Assembly: GCA_001314865.1 (NCBI GenBank)
Contig: LJZR01000017.1
Location: 51,299-115,298, forward strand
Reading direction: 5' to 3'
Source: Phormidesmis priestleyi Ana
GTDB lineage: Bacteria; Cyanobacteriota; Cyanobacteriia; Phormidesmidales; Phormidesmidaceae
Length of the DNA stretch: 64,000 nt
Part shown: positions 1 to 7,989 of the stretch, piece after piece
Position numbering within the stretch: the first letter of the stretch is position 1
Layout of the letters: every line of letters begins with the position of its first letter
Notes under the pieces: generated by a model
The model's input: only the letters and a program-made list of their open reading frames with translations
Told to the model about the DNA's origin: nothing
Databases searched by the model: none
Position numbers and translations under genes: made by a program

Positions 1-69
1 ATTGAGGAAGCGTTGATGATTACGCCCGCACAAGGAGAGGCAATGAGCTTACTGCGTAGGTCGTTATAG
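1..69 (+). CDS. 3' end of an unidentified upstream gene (partial)
   Basis: An open frame runs from the window edge for 22 codons to a TAG stop. The peptide ends in SLLRRSL and gives no domain clue. It lies 160 bases upstream of the type I specificity subunit on the same strand, so it could be the end of another restriction-modification gene, but this cannot be decided from so little sequence. Confidence 0.4.
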   Translation: MEEALMITPAQGEAMSLLRRSL

Positions 70-228
70 ATTCTTGTCTTTAATAAAACAAGATAGCTTC
101 AAGCAGGGAAATATCGATTTTTGTGTGAATATTTCCCTGCTTCCTCAGACCAAGTAGAATACAGCCTTTACTGCGTTTAACATCGTATGCGAATTAATAT
201 AGTCGCCTAGAAAAGTAGAGGAAGTTAC

Positions 229-1632
229 TTGACAGATTTAGGATTGTTGCCAGACAACTGGTGTTTAGTTTATCTTGGAGAAATTTTTTACTGGTCAAAT
301 GGCAAAGGACTGACCAAAAAGAACATGATTGGAGGTAAACATAAGGTTTATGGAGGTAACGGAATTGCAGGTTCACATACAAATTGGCTTTGTGAATCTG
401 AATCTATTGTAATTGGAAGGGTAGGTGCTCAATGTGGAAATGTTCATCTTGCAGTAGCAAAATCGTGGATTACTGATAATGCTATTTATTCTTCTCCTAG
501 AAATATCCCAATTAGCCTTGATTTTTTCTGTTACCTATTAAGGAATCAGAAACTCAATGAATTAGCAGGTGGTTCTGGACAGCCATACGTTTCCCAGGGG
601 CTTCTTAACGATCTGAAGGTTCCCCTTCCTCCGCTTAATGAGCAGCGGCGCATTGTTGCCAAAATTGAAGCGCTGACGGATCGCAGCCGTAAAGCTCGCG
701 AAGCCCTCGATGCTATTCCCCCCTTACTCGACCAGTTTCGCCAGTCGGTGCTGGCCGCAGCCTTTCGCGGCGACCTAACCGCCGATTGGCGAGCCGCTAA
801 CCCTAACGTAGAACCTGCGGAGAGAATATTGGAGAAAAGTGCTAACAAGCTGCACTATAGTCAACAAGAAATTAATCAGGAAATTAACAATTGCTACACG
901 TATCTGCCAGAAACTTGGACATGGACAAAACTCAAAGCCGTCATTCACAAAATTAAGGCTGGGAAAAATTTCAAATGCCCTGAAATCCCTGTCACAAAAG
1001 ACACTGTAGGGCTAGTCAAGATTAGTGCGGTAACTTGGGGTGAGTTTAATTCTTTGGAGACCAAGACAGTTGAAGATCTCTCAAAGATTGATGTAAGTCT
1101 TTTTATAAAAAAAGGAGACCTCTTAGTTACAAGAGCAAATACGCTTGAGCTTGTTGGAGCTTCCGTTATAGTCAATGAAATAGATTATAAAATAATGCTG
1201 AGTGACAAAGTCTGGCGTATTGAAACATTGAACGTTGATAAGGATTATTTGAACTTCTATCTAAACTCTAAAGCTGGAAGAAAAGAAATAGAAAAAAGAG
1301 CTTCTGGCAATCAGCAGTCAATGCGTAACATATCACAACAGGCATTTTTAGATATCGTTATCGCTTTTCCACCAATAGAAGAGCAGATAGAAATATCTCG
1401 ACACCTCAAATCTATTTTCTCCGGTTTTAAAAATATTCAAAGGCAGTATCAATATAGTTTGTCTGATTTAGAACAACTCGACCAATCCATTCTCGCCAAA
1501 GCCTTTCGCGGCGAACTCGTCCCCCAAGACCCCACCGATGAGCCCGCCAGCATTCTCCTCGATCGCATCCGCGCCGAACGCGAAAAAAACCAAAAGAATA
1601 AGAAGGCAGACAAGGGCAAAAAGAACTGCTAG
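229..1632 (+). CDS. hsdS: Type I restriction-modification specificity subunit HsdS
   Basis: HsdS recognises the bipartite target of a type I restriction-modification complex and joins HsdM and HsdR. The 467-residue protein has the expected plan: target recognition domain 1 (about residues 1-128), a conserved helical spacer (about 131-190, PPLNEQRRIVAKIE then AAFRGDLTADW), recognition domain 2 (about 200-376) and a second conserved spacer (PPIEEQIEI, then LAKAFRGELVPQ). The recognition domains are AT-rich against GC-rich spacers, as in exchangeable domains. The TTG start is chosen because GAGGAAG lies just upstream. hsdM and hsdR are not in the window and presumably lie before it. The last 110 bases are duplicated 4.1 kb downstream. 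Confidence 0.93.
   Translation: MTDLGLLPDNWCLVYLGEIFYWSNGKGLTKKNMIGGKHKVYGGNGIAGSHTNWLCESESIVIGRVGAQCGNVHLAVAKSWITDNAIYSSPRNIPISLDFFCYLLRNQKLNELAGGSGQPYVSQGLLNDLKVPLPPLNEQRRIVAKIEALTDRSRKAREALDAIPPLLDQFRQSVLAAAFRGDLTADWRAANPNVEPAERILEKSANKLHYSQQEINQEINNCYTYLPETWTWTKLKAVIHKIKAGKNFKCPEIPVTKDTVGLVKISAVTWGEFNSLETKTVEDLSKIDVSLFIKKGDLLVTRANTLELVGASVIVNEIDYKIMLSDKVWRIETLNVDKDYLNFYLNSKAGRKEIEKRASGNQQSMRNISQQAFLDIVIAFPPIEEQIEISRHLKSIFSGFKNIQRQYQYSLSDLEQLDQSILAKAFRGELVPQDPTDEPASILLDRIRAEREKNQKNKKADKGKKNC
1474..1589 (+). repeat. Left copy of the 116-bp direct repeat (hsdS 3' end)
   Basis: This stretch encodes the conserved C-terminal spacer of HsdS (LAKAFRGELVPQ and following). It matches positions 5560-5675 with a single difference (C at 1482, T at 5568). 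The two copies bracket the ATPase-protease pair. Confidence 0.95.
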
Positions 1633-1836
1633 CACTAGGTTTCGACTGCATTTATCTTCCGAATATTTCGCTTAGTCTTCAAATGTATTGCGCTTGAACT
1701 CTCAATTACTGATTGTAATTATGGGGATATTACTTTTGGGTCAGACTTTAAGCTATTTGGTACAAAACTAGGTAACATATCATAAAGTGTACGGGTACTT
1801 TACGCACGGACTGCCTGTTAGGAACGGTTTAAGCTT
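1633..1836. other. Intergenic region upstream of the ATPase-protease pair
   Basis: This 204-bp AT-rich stretch must hold the promoter of the two-gene module. AGGAACGG lies about 11 bases before the ATG and is a possible ribosome binding site. No clear terminator or operator is visible. Confidence 0.4.
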
Positions 1837-2835
1837 ATGTCAACGGCTCGCCATATCATAGCGCTGTTAAAAAGCTACGTCGAAGGGCAGGAGCAGCAGT
1901 TCCATTCGGCTGCGCTTCAGATCGCCGCGCATGAAGCTAGGCTTGGGCACGGCAAACTCGCCAAAGAAATTAAGGACCTGATCGATCAATCTAAGAGCAA
2001 TCGGACATCAATTGATCGCAAAGGTAGTCCAGTTCCCCTCGCTCAGCCCAAGGGAGAACTGGCAGAGTTACTTGCGGCAAGCTATCCCAAAACTAAACTG
2101 TCTGATATGGTGCTTTCTCCTGAAGTAGAAAGTCGCTTAAAGCGAATCTTATTAGAACAAAAACAGAAGAATCGACTCAGCGAATATAATCTCTCAGCCC
2201 GCCGCAAAATTTTACTAGTGGGGCCACCAGGCACGGGTAAAACAATGACGGCATCGGCTCTAGCCGGAGAGCTGCAACTCCCTTTGTTTTCCGTCATTCA
2301 CAGTAGCCTTATCGGCAAGTTTATGGGCGAAACCGCAAGCCGCCTCAGACTCATTTTTAAGGCAATGCTAGATACCCGAGGTGTCTATTTTTTTGATGAA
2401 TTTGATGCGATTGGCACTCAGCGCAGCAGCTCAAACGATGTCGGTGAAATTAGGCGCGTACTCAACTCATTTCTACTCTTTATCGAAAACGACGAAAGCG
2501 AGAGTTTAATTATTGCGGCAACGAACCATCCCAACCTGCTAGACGAAGCCCTGTTTCGCCGGTTTGACGATGTAATTGAATACGGCCTACCCAGCGAAAA
2601 GCTTATTCGTCGGTTTATAAAAACACGGCTTTCAATGTTTGAAACGCATTGGGATAGTTGGGACACCGTGACGGCAGCAGCCCGAGGCTTAAGCACAGCC
2701 GAAATCGCCCGAGCTACAGAAGAAGCTGCTAAGCATACGGTGCTATGTCATAGCCAAAAGATTAGTCAGCAAGATATAATCTCAGCGCTTAGAGAACGAA
2801 AAGAAATAGCTTCTCAACGAATAAACAAGCTCTAA
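1837..2835 (+). CDS. ietA: AAA+ ATPase, IetA-like (IetAS defence/maintenance module)
   Basis: A 332-residue AAA+ protein of the CDC48/FtsH-like class. Walker A GPPGTGKT is at residues 129-136, Walker B FFDEFD at 185-190, sensor 1 around IAATNHP, and the arginine-finger region FRRFD follows. The N-terminal 100 residues are helical with no recognised domain. The following protease gene starts seven bases after its stop, so the two are surely co-transcribed. A small AAA+ ATPase directly before a subtilisin-like protease is the composition of IetAS, known as a plasmid stability pair and as an anti-phage system. The name rests on architecture and order, not on an alignment. Confidence 0.85.
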   Translation: MSTARHIIALLKSYVEGQEQQFHSAALQIAAHEARLGHGKLAKEIKDLIDQSKSNRTSIDRKGSPVPLAQPKGELAELLAASYPKTKLSDMVLSPEVESRLKRILLEQKQKNRLSEYNLSARRKILLVGPPGTGKTMTASALAGELQLPLFSVIHSSLIGKFMGETASRLRLIFKAMLDTRGVYFFDEFDAIGTQRSSSNDVGEIRRVLNSFLLFIENDESESLIIAATNHPNLLDEALFRRFDDVIEYGLPSEKLIRRFIKTRLSMFETHWDSWDTVTAAARGLSTAEIARATEEAAKHTVLCHSQKISQQDIISALRERKEIASQRINKL

Positions 2836-2842
2836 TTATAGA

Positions 2843-5323
2843 ATGTCGAAGCAGAAACGTCAGTTTCCCCATATTTACCTCCCTAAAAATGGCAAAGTTG
2901 CAAAATATACTAAACCTAAAGGAGGAGGAGGTGGCAAATCCTCATTACCTGATAGAGATAGAGCAACTCATGCTAAAACCCTAGAGAAATCCATTAGCGA
3001 CGTATTACAGGAAGCCGAGCAACAGCTCCATGCTCGCAATCCTAATATTGCTGACGAAACGCCTGGATTTTATTTAGAGTTTGAGCTTTTAGCTGAAAAA
3101 TCTCATGTTTTTGAAACGCTAGAAAACCGCCCTAAAAAGATTGAGCTTGTTGCCGTTAAGGATGTACCAGGTAAGGAAGGAACAGTCCTAGCTACAGTTT
3201 TTGTGCCTGAGTCATCTGCGGATTACTATCTCGAAAAAGTAGAACAATACCGTGACGAAGAAACAAAAAAAGGTCGCCCCAAGAACGAACCGCTGATAGC
3301 GAGAATAGAAAAGGTTCAACTCGGAAAAGTTAGGTCGCTTTTTACAGATAGTCAGGCGCTTTTTCCTGCTGAAGGGCATGAAGTATGGTGGGAAGTTTGG
3401 CTGCGGAAGGAGCGGTACAGCTATTTTTGCCGAGCTGCTGAAGTGCTCAATATTCAAACCCAACCTCACAAAATCACTTTCCCAGAGCGTGAGATTGTGC
3501 TGGTGATGACGACTGCCGAATTGATAGCGCAGATACTTGAGAACTCGGGTGCGATCGCCGAACTCCGCATCGCCAAAGACACCCCCTCCATGTTTCTCGA
3601 AATGGGGCCTTGCGAGCAAGGTGAATGGGTTGAAGAACTAGCAGAAAGGCTGATTGAGCCAGAGTCAGACGCGGTTGCCATATGCATGCTGGATAGTGGA
3701 GTAACGCGATCGCATAGATTACTTGGCCCAGGACTAGCCCCTGATGATATGCACACCGTCGATCCGACTTGGAGCGTTGGCGATAGCCATTATTGGAACG
3801 GTCACGGTACAGCCATGGCAGGCATTGCCCTATATCAAGATCTATGCGATGCCTTGACTTTTCAAAATGGACAAGTGCAGCTGCCCCATCGACTAGAATC
3901 AGTCAAAATATTGCCCAATACTGGCCAGAATGACCCTAAACTCTACGGTGCGATTACAGGACAGGGCATTTCCTTGCCGGAAATCAAAGCCCCTGAGCGT
4001 CACAGAATATTTTGTATGGCAGTAACCAGCAATATCGAAGCGACTGATAGCGGAGTGCCTTCATCATGGTCAGCCGCAGTTGATAACCTTTGCTTCAATG
4101 ATGGTGACTTCCGCCGACTACTGATTATTTCTGCTGGCAACATCGCTCAAGACATTTTACGTAGCGACTATTTGAACATTAATGACGTTGAGATGGTCGA
4201 AAATCCTGCGCAAGCATGGAATCCATTGGTAATAGGTGCCTATACCGAAAAATTGAATATTGTTGACCCCAGCTACAGCGGCTGGAATCCATTGGCTCCT
4301 GGCGGCGATCTATCACCGCGCAGCCGTACTTCTGTTGAATGGGAAAGCCAATGGCCAATCCGCCCCGATGTTGTCTTTGAAGGTGGAAACATGGCCTTTG
4401 ATGGGGAAGATCCTGCCATTTCTATTGATGATTTATCCCTGTTGACAACCTATTACGATCCTAGCCGAAGGATGTTTACCCATATGTGCGACACCAGCTG
4501 TGCAACAGCACTGGCTAGTTATATGGCTGCACGTATCATGTCAACGCACCCTAACTATTCTCCAGAAACGGTCAAAGCGCTGATAGTTCATTCAGCAGAA
4601 TGGACGCCTGCAATGGCAACCCGTTTTAAGGGAGCCTCTTCCAAAACTGCGAAGCGCGCCTTGGTTAGACGCTATGGATACGGGGTTCCTAATTTAGAAC
4701 GTGCTCTTCTCAGTGCTAATGATGACCTCACCCTTGTGATTGAAGACTCCCTTCAACCGTTTCATAAAAATGACTCTAAAATCGCCACTAAAGAGATGAA
4801 CATTCACAAGCTACCCTGGCCTAGTGAGCAATTAGAGGCACTAGGCGGAACTTCTGTAGAACTAAAAGTTACCTTGTCTTATTTTATTGAATCGAATCCT
4901 GGAGAGCGGGGATGGGCTTATCGCCATCGCTATGCTTCTCATGGATTGCGATTTAAGGTTAAGGATTCTCTAGAAAGCGACGAAGATTTTGCATGGAGAG
5001 TCAGCGAGGCTGCTCGGGATGAAAGCGAAGGTAAAAAGACGAGTGATCGCAAAGAAGAGAATTGGTTTCTTGGGCCAACAACTAGGGATTGTGGCTCCCT
5101 CCATTGCGACATCTGGCAAGGAACGGCTGCCGCATTAGCACAAAAAGATGCGCTAGTCGTATTTCCGGTCGGTGGCTGGTGGAAAGAGAAGCAATATTTA
5201 GAAAAGTATGATAATCAGGCTCCATACGCTTTGATCCTTTCGATTCGTGTTCCCAAAGTAGAAATCGATGTTGATATTTACACCCCCGTTGCAAATAAAG
5301 CAGGTATCCCGATTTCTATCTAA
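2843..5323 (+). CDS. ietS: Subtilisin-like serine protease, IetS-like
   Basis: An 826-residue S8-family peptidase with the full catalytic triad: Asp284 (MLDSGV), His321 (NGHGTAMAG) and Ser552 (TSCATALAS). The oxyanion asparagine is probably the one in SAGN. About 270 residues precede the catalytic domain and contain a Gly-rich stretch (KGGGGGK) after a basic start; about 200 residues follow it. There is no signal peptide, so it should act in the cytoplasm, unlike secreted subtilases. It is translated right after the AAA+ ATPase and probably works with it, the ATPase restraining or feeding the protease. The target is unknown. Confidence 0.87.
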   Translation: MSKQKRQFPHIYLPKNGKVAKYTKPKGGGGGKSSLPDRDRATHAKTLEKSISDVLQEAEQQLHARNPNIADETPGFYLEFELLAEKSHVFETLENRPKKIELVAVKDVPGKEGTVLATVFVPESSADYYLEKVEQYRDEETKKGRPKNEPLIARIEKVQLGKVRSLFTDSQALFPAEGHEVWWEVWLRKERYSYFCRAAEVLNIQTQPHKITFPEREIVLVMTTAELIAQILENSGAIAELRIAKDTPSMFLEMGPCEQGEWVEELAERLIEPESDAVAICMLDSGVTRSHRLLGPGLAPDDMHTVDPTWSVGDSHYWNGHGTAMAGIALYQDLCDALTFQNGQVQLPHRLESVKILPNTGQNDPKLYGAITGQGISLPEIKAPERHRIFCMAVTSNIEATDSGVPSSWSAAVDNLCFNDGDFRRLLIISAGNIAQDILRSDYLNINDVEMVENPAQAWNPLVIGAYTEKLNIVDPSYSGWNPLAPGGDLSPRSRTSVEWESQWPIRPDVVFEGGNMAFDGEDPAISIDDLSLLTTYYDPSRRMFTHMCDTSCATALASYMAARIMSTHPNYSPETVKALIVHSAEWTPAMATRFKGASSKTAKRALVRRYGYGVPNLERALLSANDDLTLVIEDSLQPFHKNDSKIATKEMNIHKLPWPSEQLEALGGTSVELKVTLSYFIESNPGERGWAYRHRYASHGLRFKVKDSLESDEDFAWRVSEAARDESEGKKTSDRKEENWFLGPTTRDCGSLHCDIWQGTAAALAQKDALVVFPVGGWWKEKQYLEKYDNQAPYALILSIRVPKVEIDVDIYTPVANKAGIPISI

Positions 5324-5559
5324 AGAAAAATTCTCTGACAATGATCAGAGGAGAAACATCCGCGTAAGAGAATCAGAAAAGATCGTGAAACGGTCGAGGA
5401 GAATGGTGTCAAGCGGCTTTCTTCGTTGACAGTCAAATTTGATTATCGATAGCAGTTTTACCTCCAATTAAAGAGAAAAAGATTGTGCCCAGAATTGAAA
5501 AATATTTTACTTTAGTTGCAAGAAAGACCTCTACTCATCAGGCTTGCAATAATTTTTCA

Positions 5560-5675
5560 CAACTCGATCAATCCATTCTCGCCAAAGCCTTTCGCGGCGA
5601 ACTCGTCCCCCAAGACCCCACCGATGAGCCCGCCAGCATTCTCCTCGATCGCATCCGCGCCGAACGCGAAAAAAA
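5560..5675 (+). repeat. Right copy of the 116-bp direct repeat
   Basis: Matches 1474-1589 at 115 of 116 positions and in the same orientation. Recombination between the copies would delete the ATPase-protease pair and rebuild a single hsdS 3' end. Confidence 0.95.
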
Positions 5676-5690
5676 TAAAACACCCAAGAA

Positions 5691-5720
5691 AAAAAGCACC
5701 CAGAGAAAAAGCACCCAGAG
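5691..5720 (+). repeat. 15-bp tandem repeat, two units
   Basis: Two perfect units of AAAAAGCACCCAGAG encode KSTQR twice, directly before the stop codon of the HsdS remnant. Confidence 0.9.
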
Positions 5721-5913
5721 AAAATAACCCGCTCCCCCATCTCTCATGCAACGCTAGTACAAACTAGCCAAAGCAACCACCCAAAACCACCCAGCTCACC
5801 CAAGCTGTAAAACCGCCGCGCCTACACAAAGATCACATAATTGCTCCCTACACTCACCCCAACATCCCTTTACGCTGCAACTCCCTACAAAAAATTGGAG
5901 CCCGGTATCCCTC

Positions 5914-6309
5914 ATGAGCACCCTCCAACTCAGCTGCCCCCTCCCCCTCCACACCCCATTCAACCTTAGAACCCAAACCCAACCCAACCCTCAAACCAAC
6001 ACCCCGGCCACCCCCCAGGCCAGCGCGCCAACCCCTGCCCCCCGCAACGCACTTCCTACTGCGCCCAACCATCGAGTTTGTTGCTGCTACAGCAATCGCA
6101 CCGCACAGTTTCAAATTATTCGAATCGTCACCATGGCCAACGGCATCGCCAGCGAGTTTTTAGAACGCACCGTATTGCCCTACGCCAAAGTTCTCTTCGA
6201 AGCCAACTCCCACGATCAGCTACAGATTCATACCGGCAATTTCATCACCTCTGTTCTCTCCGATACCATTCCGTGCCATCAACTCATCTATTCTGAAGAG
6301 TCTTTGTAA
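5914..6309 (+). CDS. DUF1830 domain protein
   Basis: The last 75 residues match the cyanobacterial DUF1830 pattern: a CCY motif and NRTAQFQIIRI, then FLERTVLPYAKVLFEA, LQIHTG and LSDTIPC. The function of the family is unknown. The first 55 residues are a Pro/Thr/Asn-rich stretch unlike the usual short leader, and no ribosome binding site precedes the ATG, so the true start may be later, possibly close to the CCY motif. It stands alone between the defence locus and the esterase. Confidence 0.65.
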   Translation: MSTLQLSCPLPLHTPFNLRTQTQPNPQTNTPATPQASAPTPAPRNALPTAPNHRVCCCYSNRTAQFQIIRIVTMANGIASEFLERTVLPYAKVLFEANSHDQLQIHTGNFITSVLSDTIPCHQLIYSEESL

Positions 6310-6781
6310 CAATCCAGCCAAAAAAACTCAAATCATCATCCTTGAGTTTCTCAGTACAGCCCTACTCACTCTTGTAACAAAAAGAACCACAAACTCAGCA
6401 CCGCTATTTAGCACCGATGATTTAGCACCTTCGCCCCAGGCGCAACATGCGATCGCACCTTCATAACTCCATAAAGTTTATGCAACTGTTGGCTTGCGCT
6501 TAAGCGTTATTTAATTTATCCATTATCATCTAACAATTATTATCAAAGTAGAATAAGTCTCCCTGCGGCCCTCTCCCTGCGGCCCTCTCCTGCGGCCCTT
6601 TCCCTGGAGATGAGGGCCTCCGTCATTCCAACAGCAAAGACATCATCAGGCCAAAAGCCCACCGCCCCAAGCGCCCCAAAGAAAATCTCTTTGGGCACCT
6701 CTCCCAAAAAATCAGAAAGCATCTATTTCAGACATTGCCAAAAAAATTGCCAAACAAGAATTACATGCTGGGTATTGTTAC
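6310..6781. other. Intergenic region with a GC-rich 15-bp tandem repeat
   Basis: No gene is supported. About three copies of a CCCTGCGGCCCTCT-type unit lie at 6559-6606. An AT-rich stretch at 6500-6550 may hold a promoter for the esterase gene. Confidence 0.6.
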
Positions 6782-7957
6782 ATGAACCGCTCTATGAACC
6801 GCTCTATGAAAAGTGCCAAAAAAATTGCCACAAACAATAAACGCCCATTCAGCGCAAAAATAGCCCGCTCAAAAATAGCGCATCTTGCCCTAGCCGCCAC
6901 AACCTCTGTCGTTTGCCTCCTCCCCCTCTCCGCCTCCGCCAAAACCTCCCCCAACGACATCACCGGCCTCAATATATTTGGCGACAGCCTCTCAGATGCA
7001 GGCAACTTATTTAACCTAACAGGGTTTCCACCCTCGCCGCCCTACACCCAAAGGTTTTCAAACGGCCCCCTGTGGGTAGAACAACTCGCAAGCAAACTGG
7101 GCCTTGCACCCGCACTATCAACTGCTGTACTGCCCGAACTCATTAGCGGAACCATACCACCCCCCACCCAAGGCATTAACTTTGCAATCGGCGGCAGCCT
7201 AAGTTCAGATATTAACGTCGGCGGCCCACCGCTGCCCGGCCTACAGCAGCAAATTGAAACCTTTGGGGGATTCAGTACCTTCATCCCGCCTGACCCCGAC
7301 GCACTTTACATCCTGCTAGCCGGTGGTAACGACTACAACGAAGCCCTGTTTAGGCCCTCATCGCTAACAGTGCCCTTAAGCGAACTGCCCAATCAGGTTA
7401 CCGACAACCTCACCAATGCCGCCACCGCCCTAATTCAATCAGGCGCAAAGCACCTACTCGTAGGCAACCTGCCTAACCTGAGCGGCCAGCCCTTTAGCAC
7501 CTTTCTCGATACCTTTAACCCCCAAAGCTCCGAGGTACTCAGCAACCTTTCCATACAGCACAACCAGCTCCTACAACAAAAGCTCACCCAGCTGCAAACC
7601 ACCTCAGGCGCTCACATTACCCAGCTCAATCTGGCAGACTTTTTTGCTTCAGCCACCCAAAACCCCGACGCCTTTGGCTTCACCAACGTCACAGAATCTT
7701 GCCTCACCAATTTTCAGCCAGGGTTTGTATTTGAAGGCATTTGCGACAATCCTGACGAGTTTTTGTTTTGGGATAATGTGCATCCTACCGAAGCCGGACA
7801 TGGTGCGATCGCTCAATTCGCCTTCGCCACCCTAAGCGAAAAAGCACCCCCCACAAACCCACCCCAAAGCATTCCAGAACCCATCGGCGTTTTAGGATTG
7901 CTCATTGGAACCGGCATCGGCGTCATAACACTAAAAGATCGCCGCTCAGCGGCTTAA
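6782..7957 (+). CDS. SGNH/GDSL esterase-lipase with PEP-CTERM sorting signal
   Basis: A secreted 391-residue ester hydrolase of the GDSL family. Block I FGDSLSDAGN gives nucleophile Ser69; GGNDY is block III; DNVHPTEAGH gives Asp331 and His334. A signal peptide ends near SASA (residue 53). The C-terminus has the PEP-CTERM plan: IPEP, a hydrophobic helix (GVLGLLIGTGIGVI) and a basic tail KDRR, so the protein is probably processed by an exosortase and held in the envelope. The reading frame opens with a doubled 12-bp unit (ATGAACCGCTCT), giving three ATGs; any of these could be used, the third (6806) being the simplest. Substrate unknown. Confidence 0.88.
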   Translation: MNRSMNRSMKSAKKIATNNKRPFSAKIARSKIAHLALAATTSVVCLLPLSASAKTSPNDITGLNIFGDSLSDAGNLFNLTGFPPSPPYTQRFSNGPLWVEQLASKLGLAPALSTAVLPELISGTIPPPTQGINFAIGGSLSSDINVGGPPLPGLQQQIETFGGFSTFIPPDPDALYILLAGGNDYNEALFRPSSLTVPLSELPNQVTDNLTNAATALIQSGAKHLLVGNLPNLSGQPFSTFLDTFNPQSSEVLSNLSIQHNQLLQQKLTQLQTTSGAHITQLNLADFFASATQNPDAFGFTNVTESCLTNFQPGFVFEGICDNPDEFLFWDNVHPTEAGHGAIAQFAFATLSEKAPPTNPPQSIPEPIGVLGLLIGTGIGVITLKDRRSAA

Positions 7958-7989
7958 AAACAGGCAAATAAATCCATCCATCCCTGCAC

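Larger units (their letters stand above)
5443..5727 (+). pseudogene. HsdS C-terminal remnant
   Basis: The open frame begins after a TGA and reads LPPIKEKKIVPRIE, the start of an HsdS conserved spacer, then AKAFRGELVPQ and the same tail as the intact HsdS. Recognition domains are absent and there is no good start, although GTG 5485 or later codons could be used. The tail ends in a doubled KSTQR. The first part differs from both spacers of the intact gene, so it is not a simple copy; only the last 116 bases are nearly identical. It is probably the stump of a second hsdS or the product of recombination around the ATPase-protease insertion. Confidence 0.85.
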
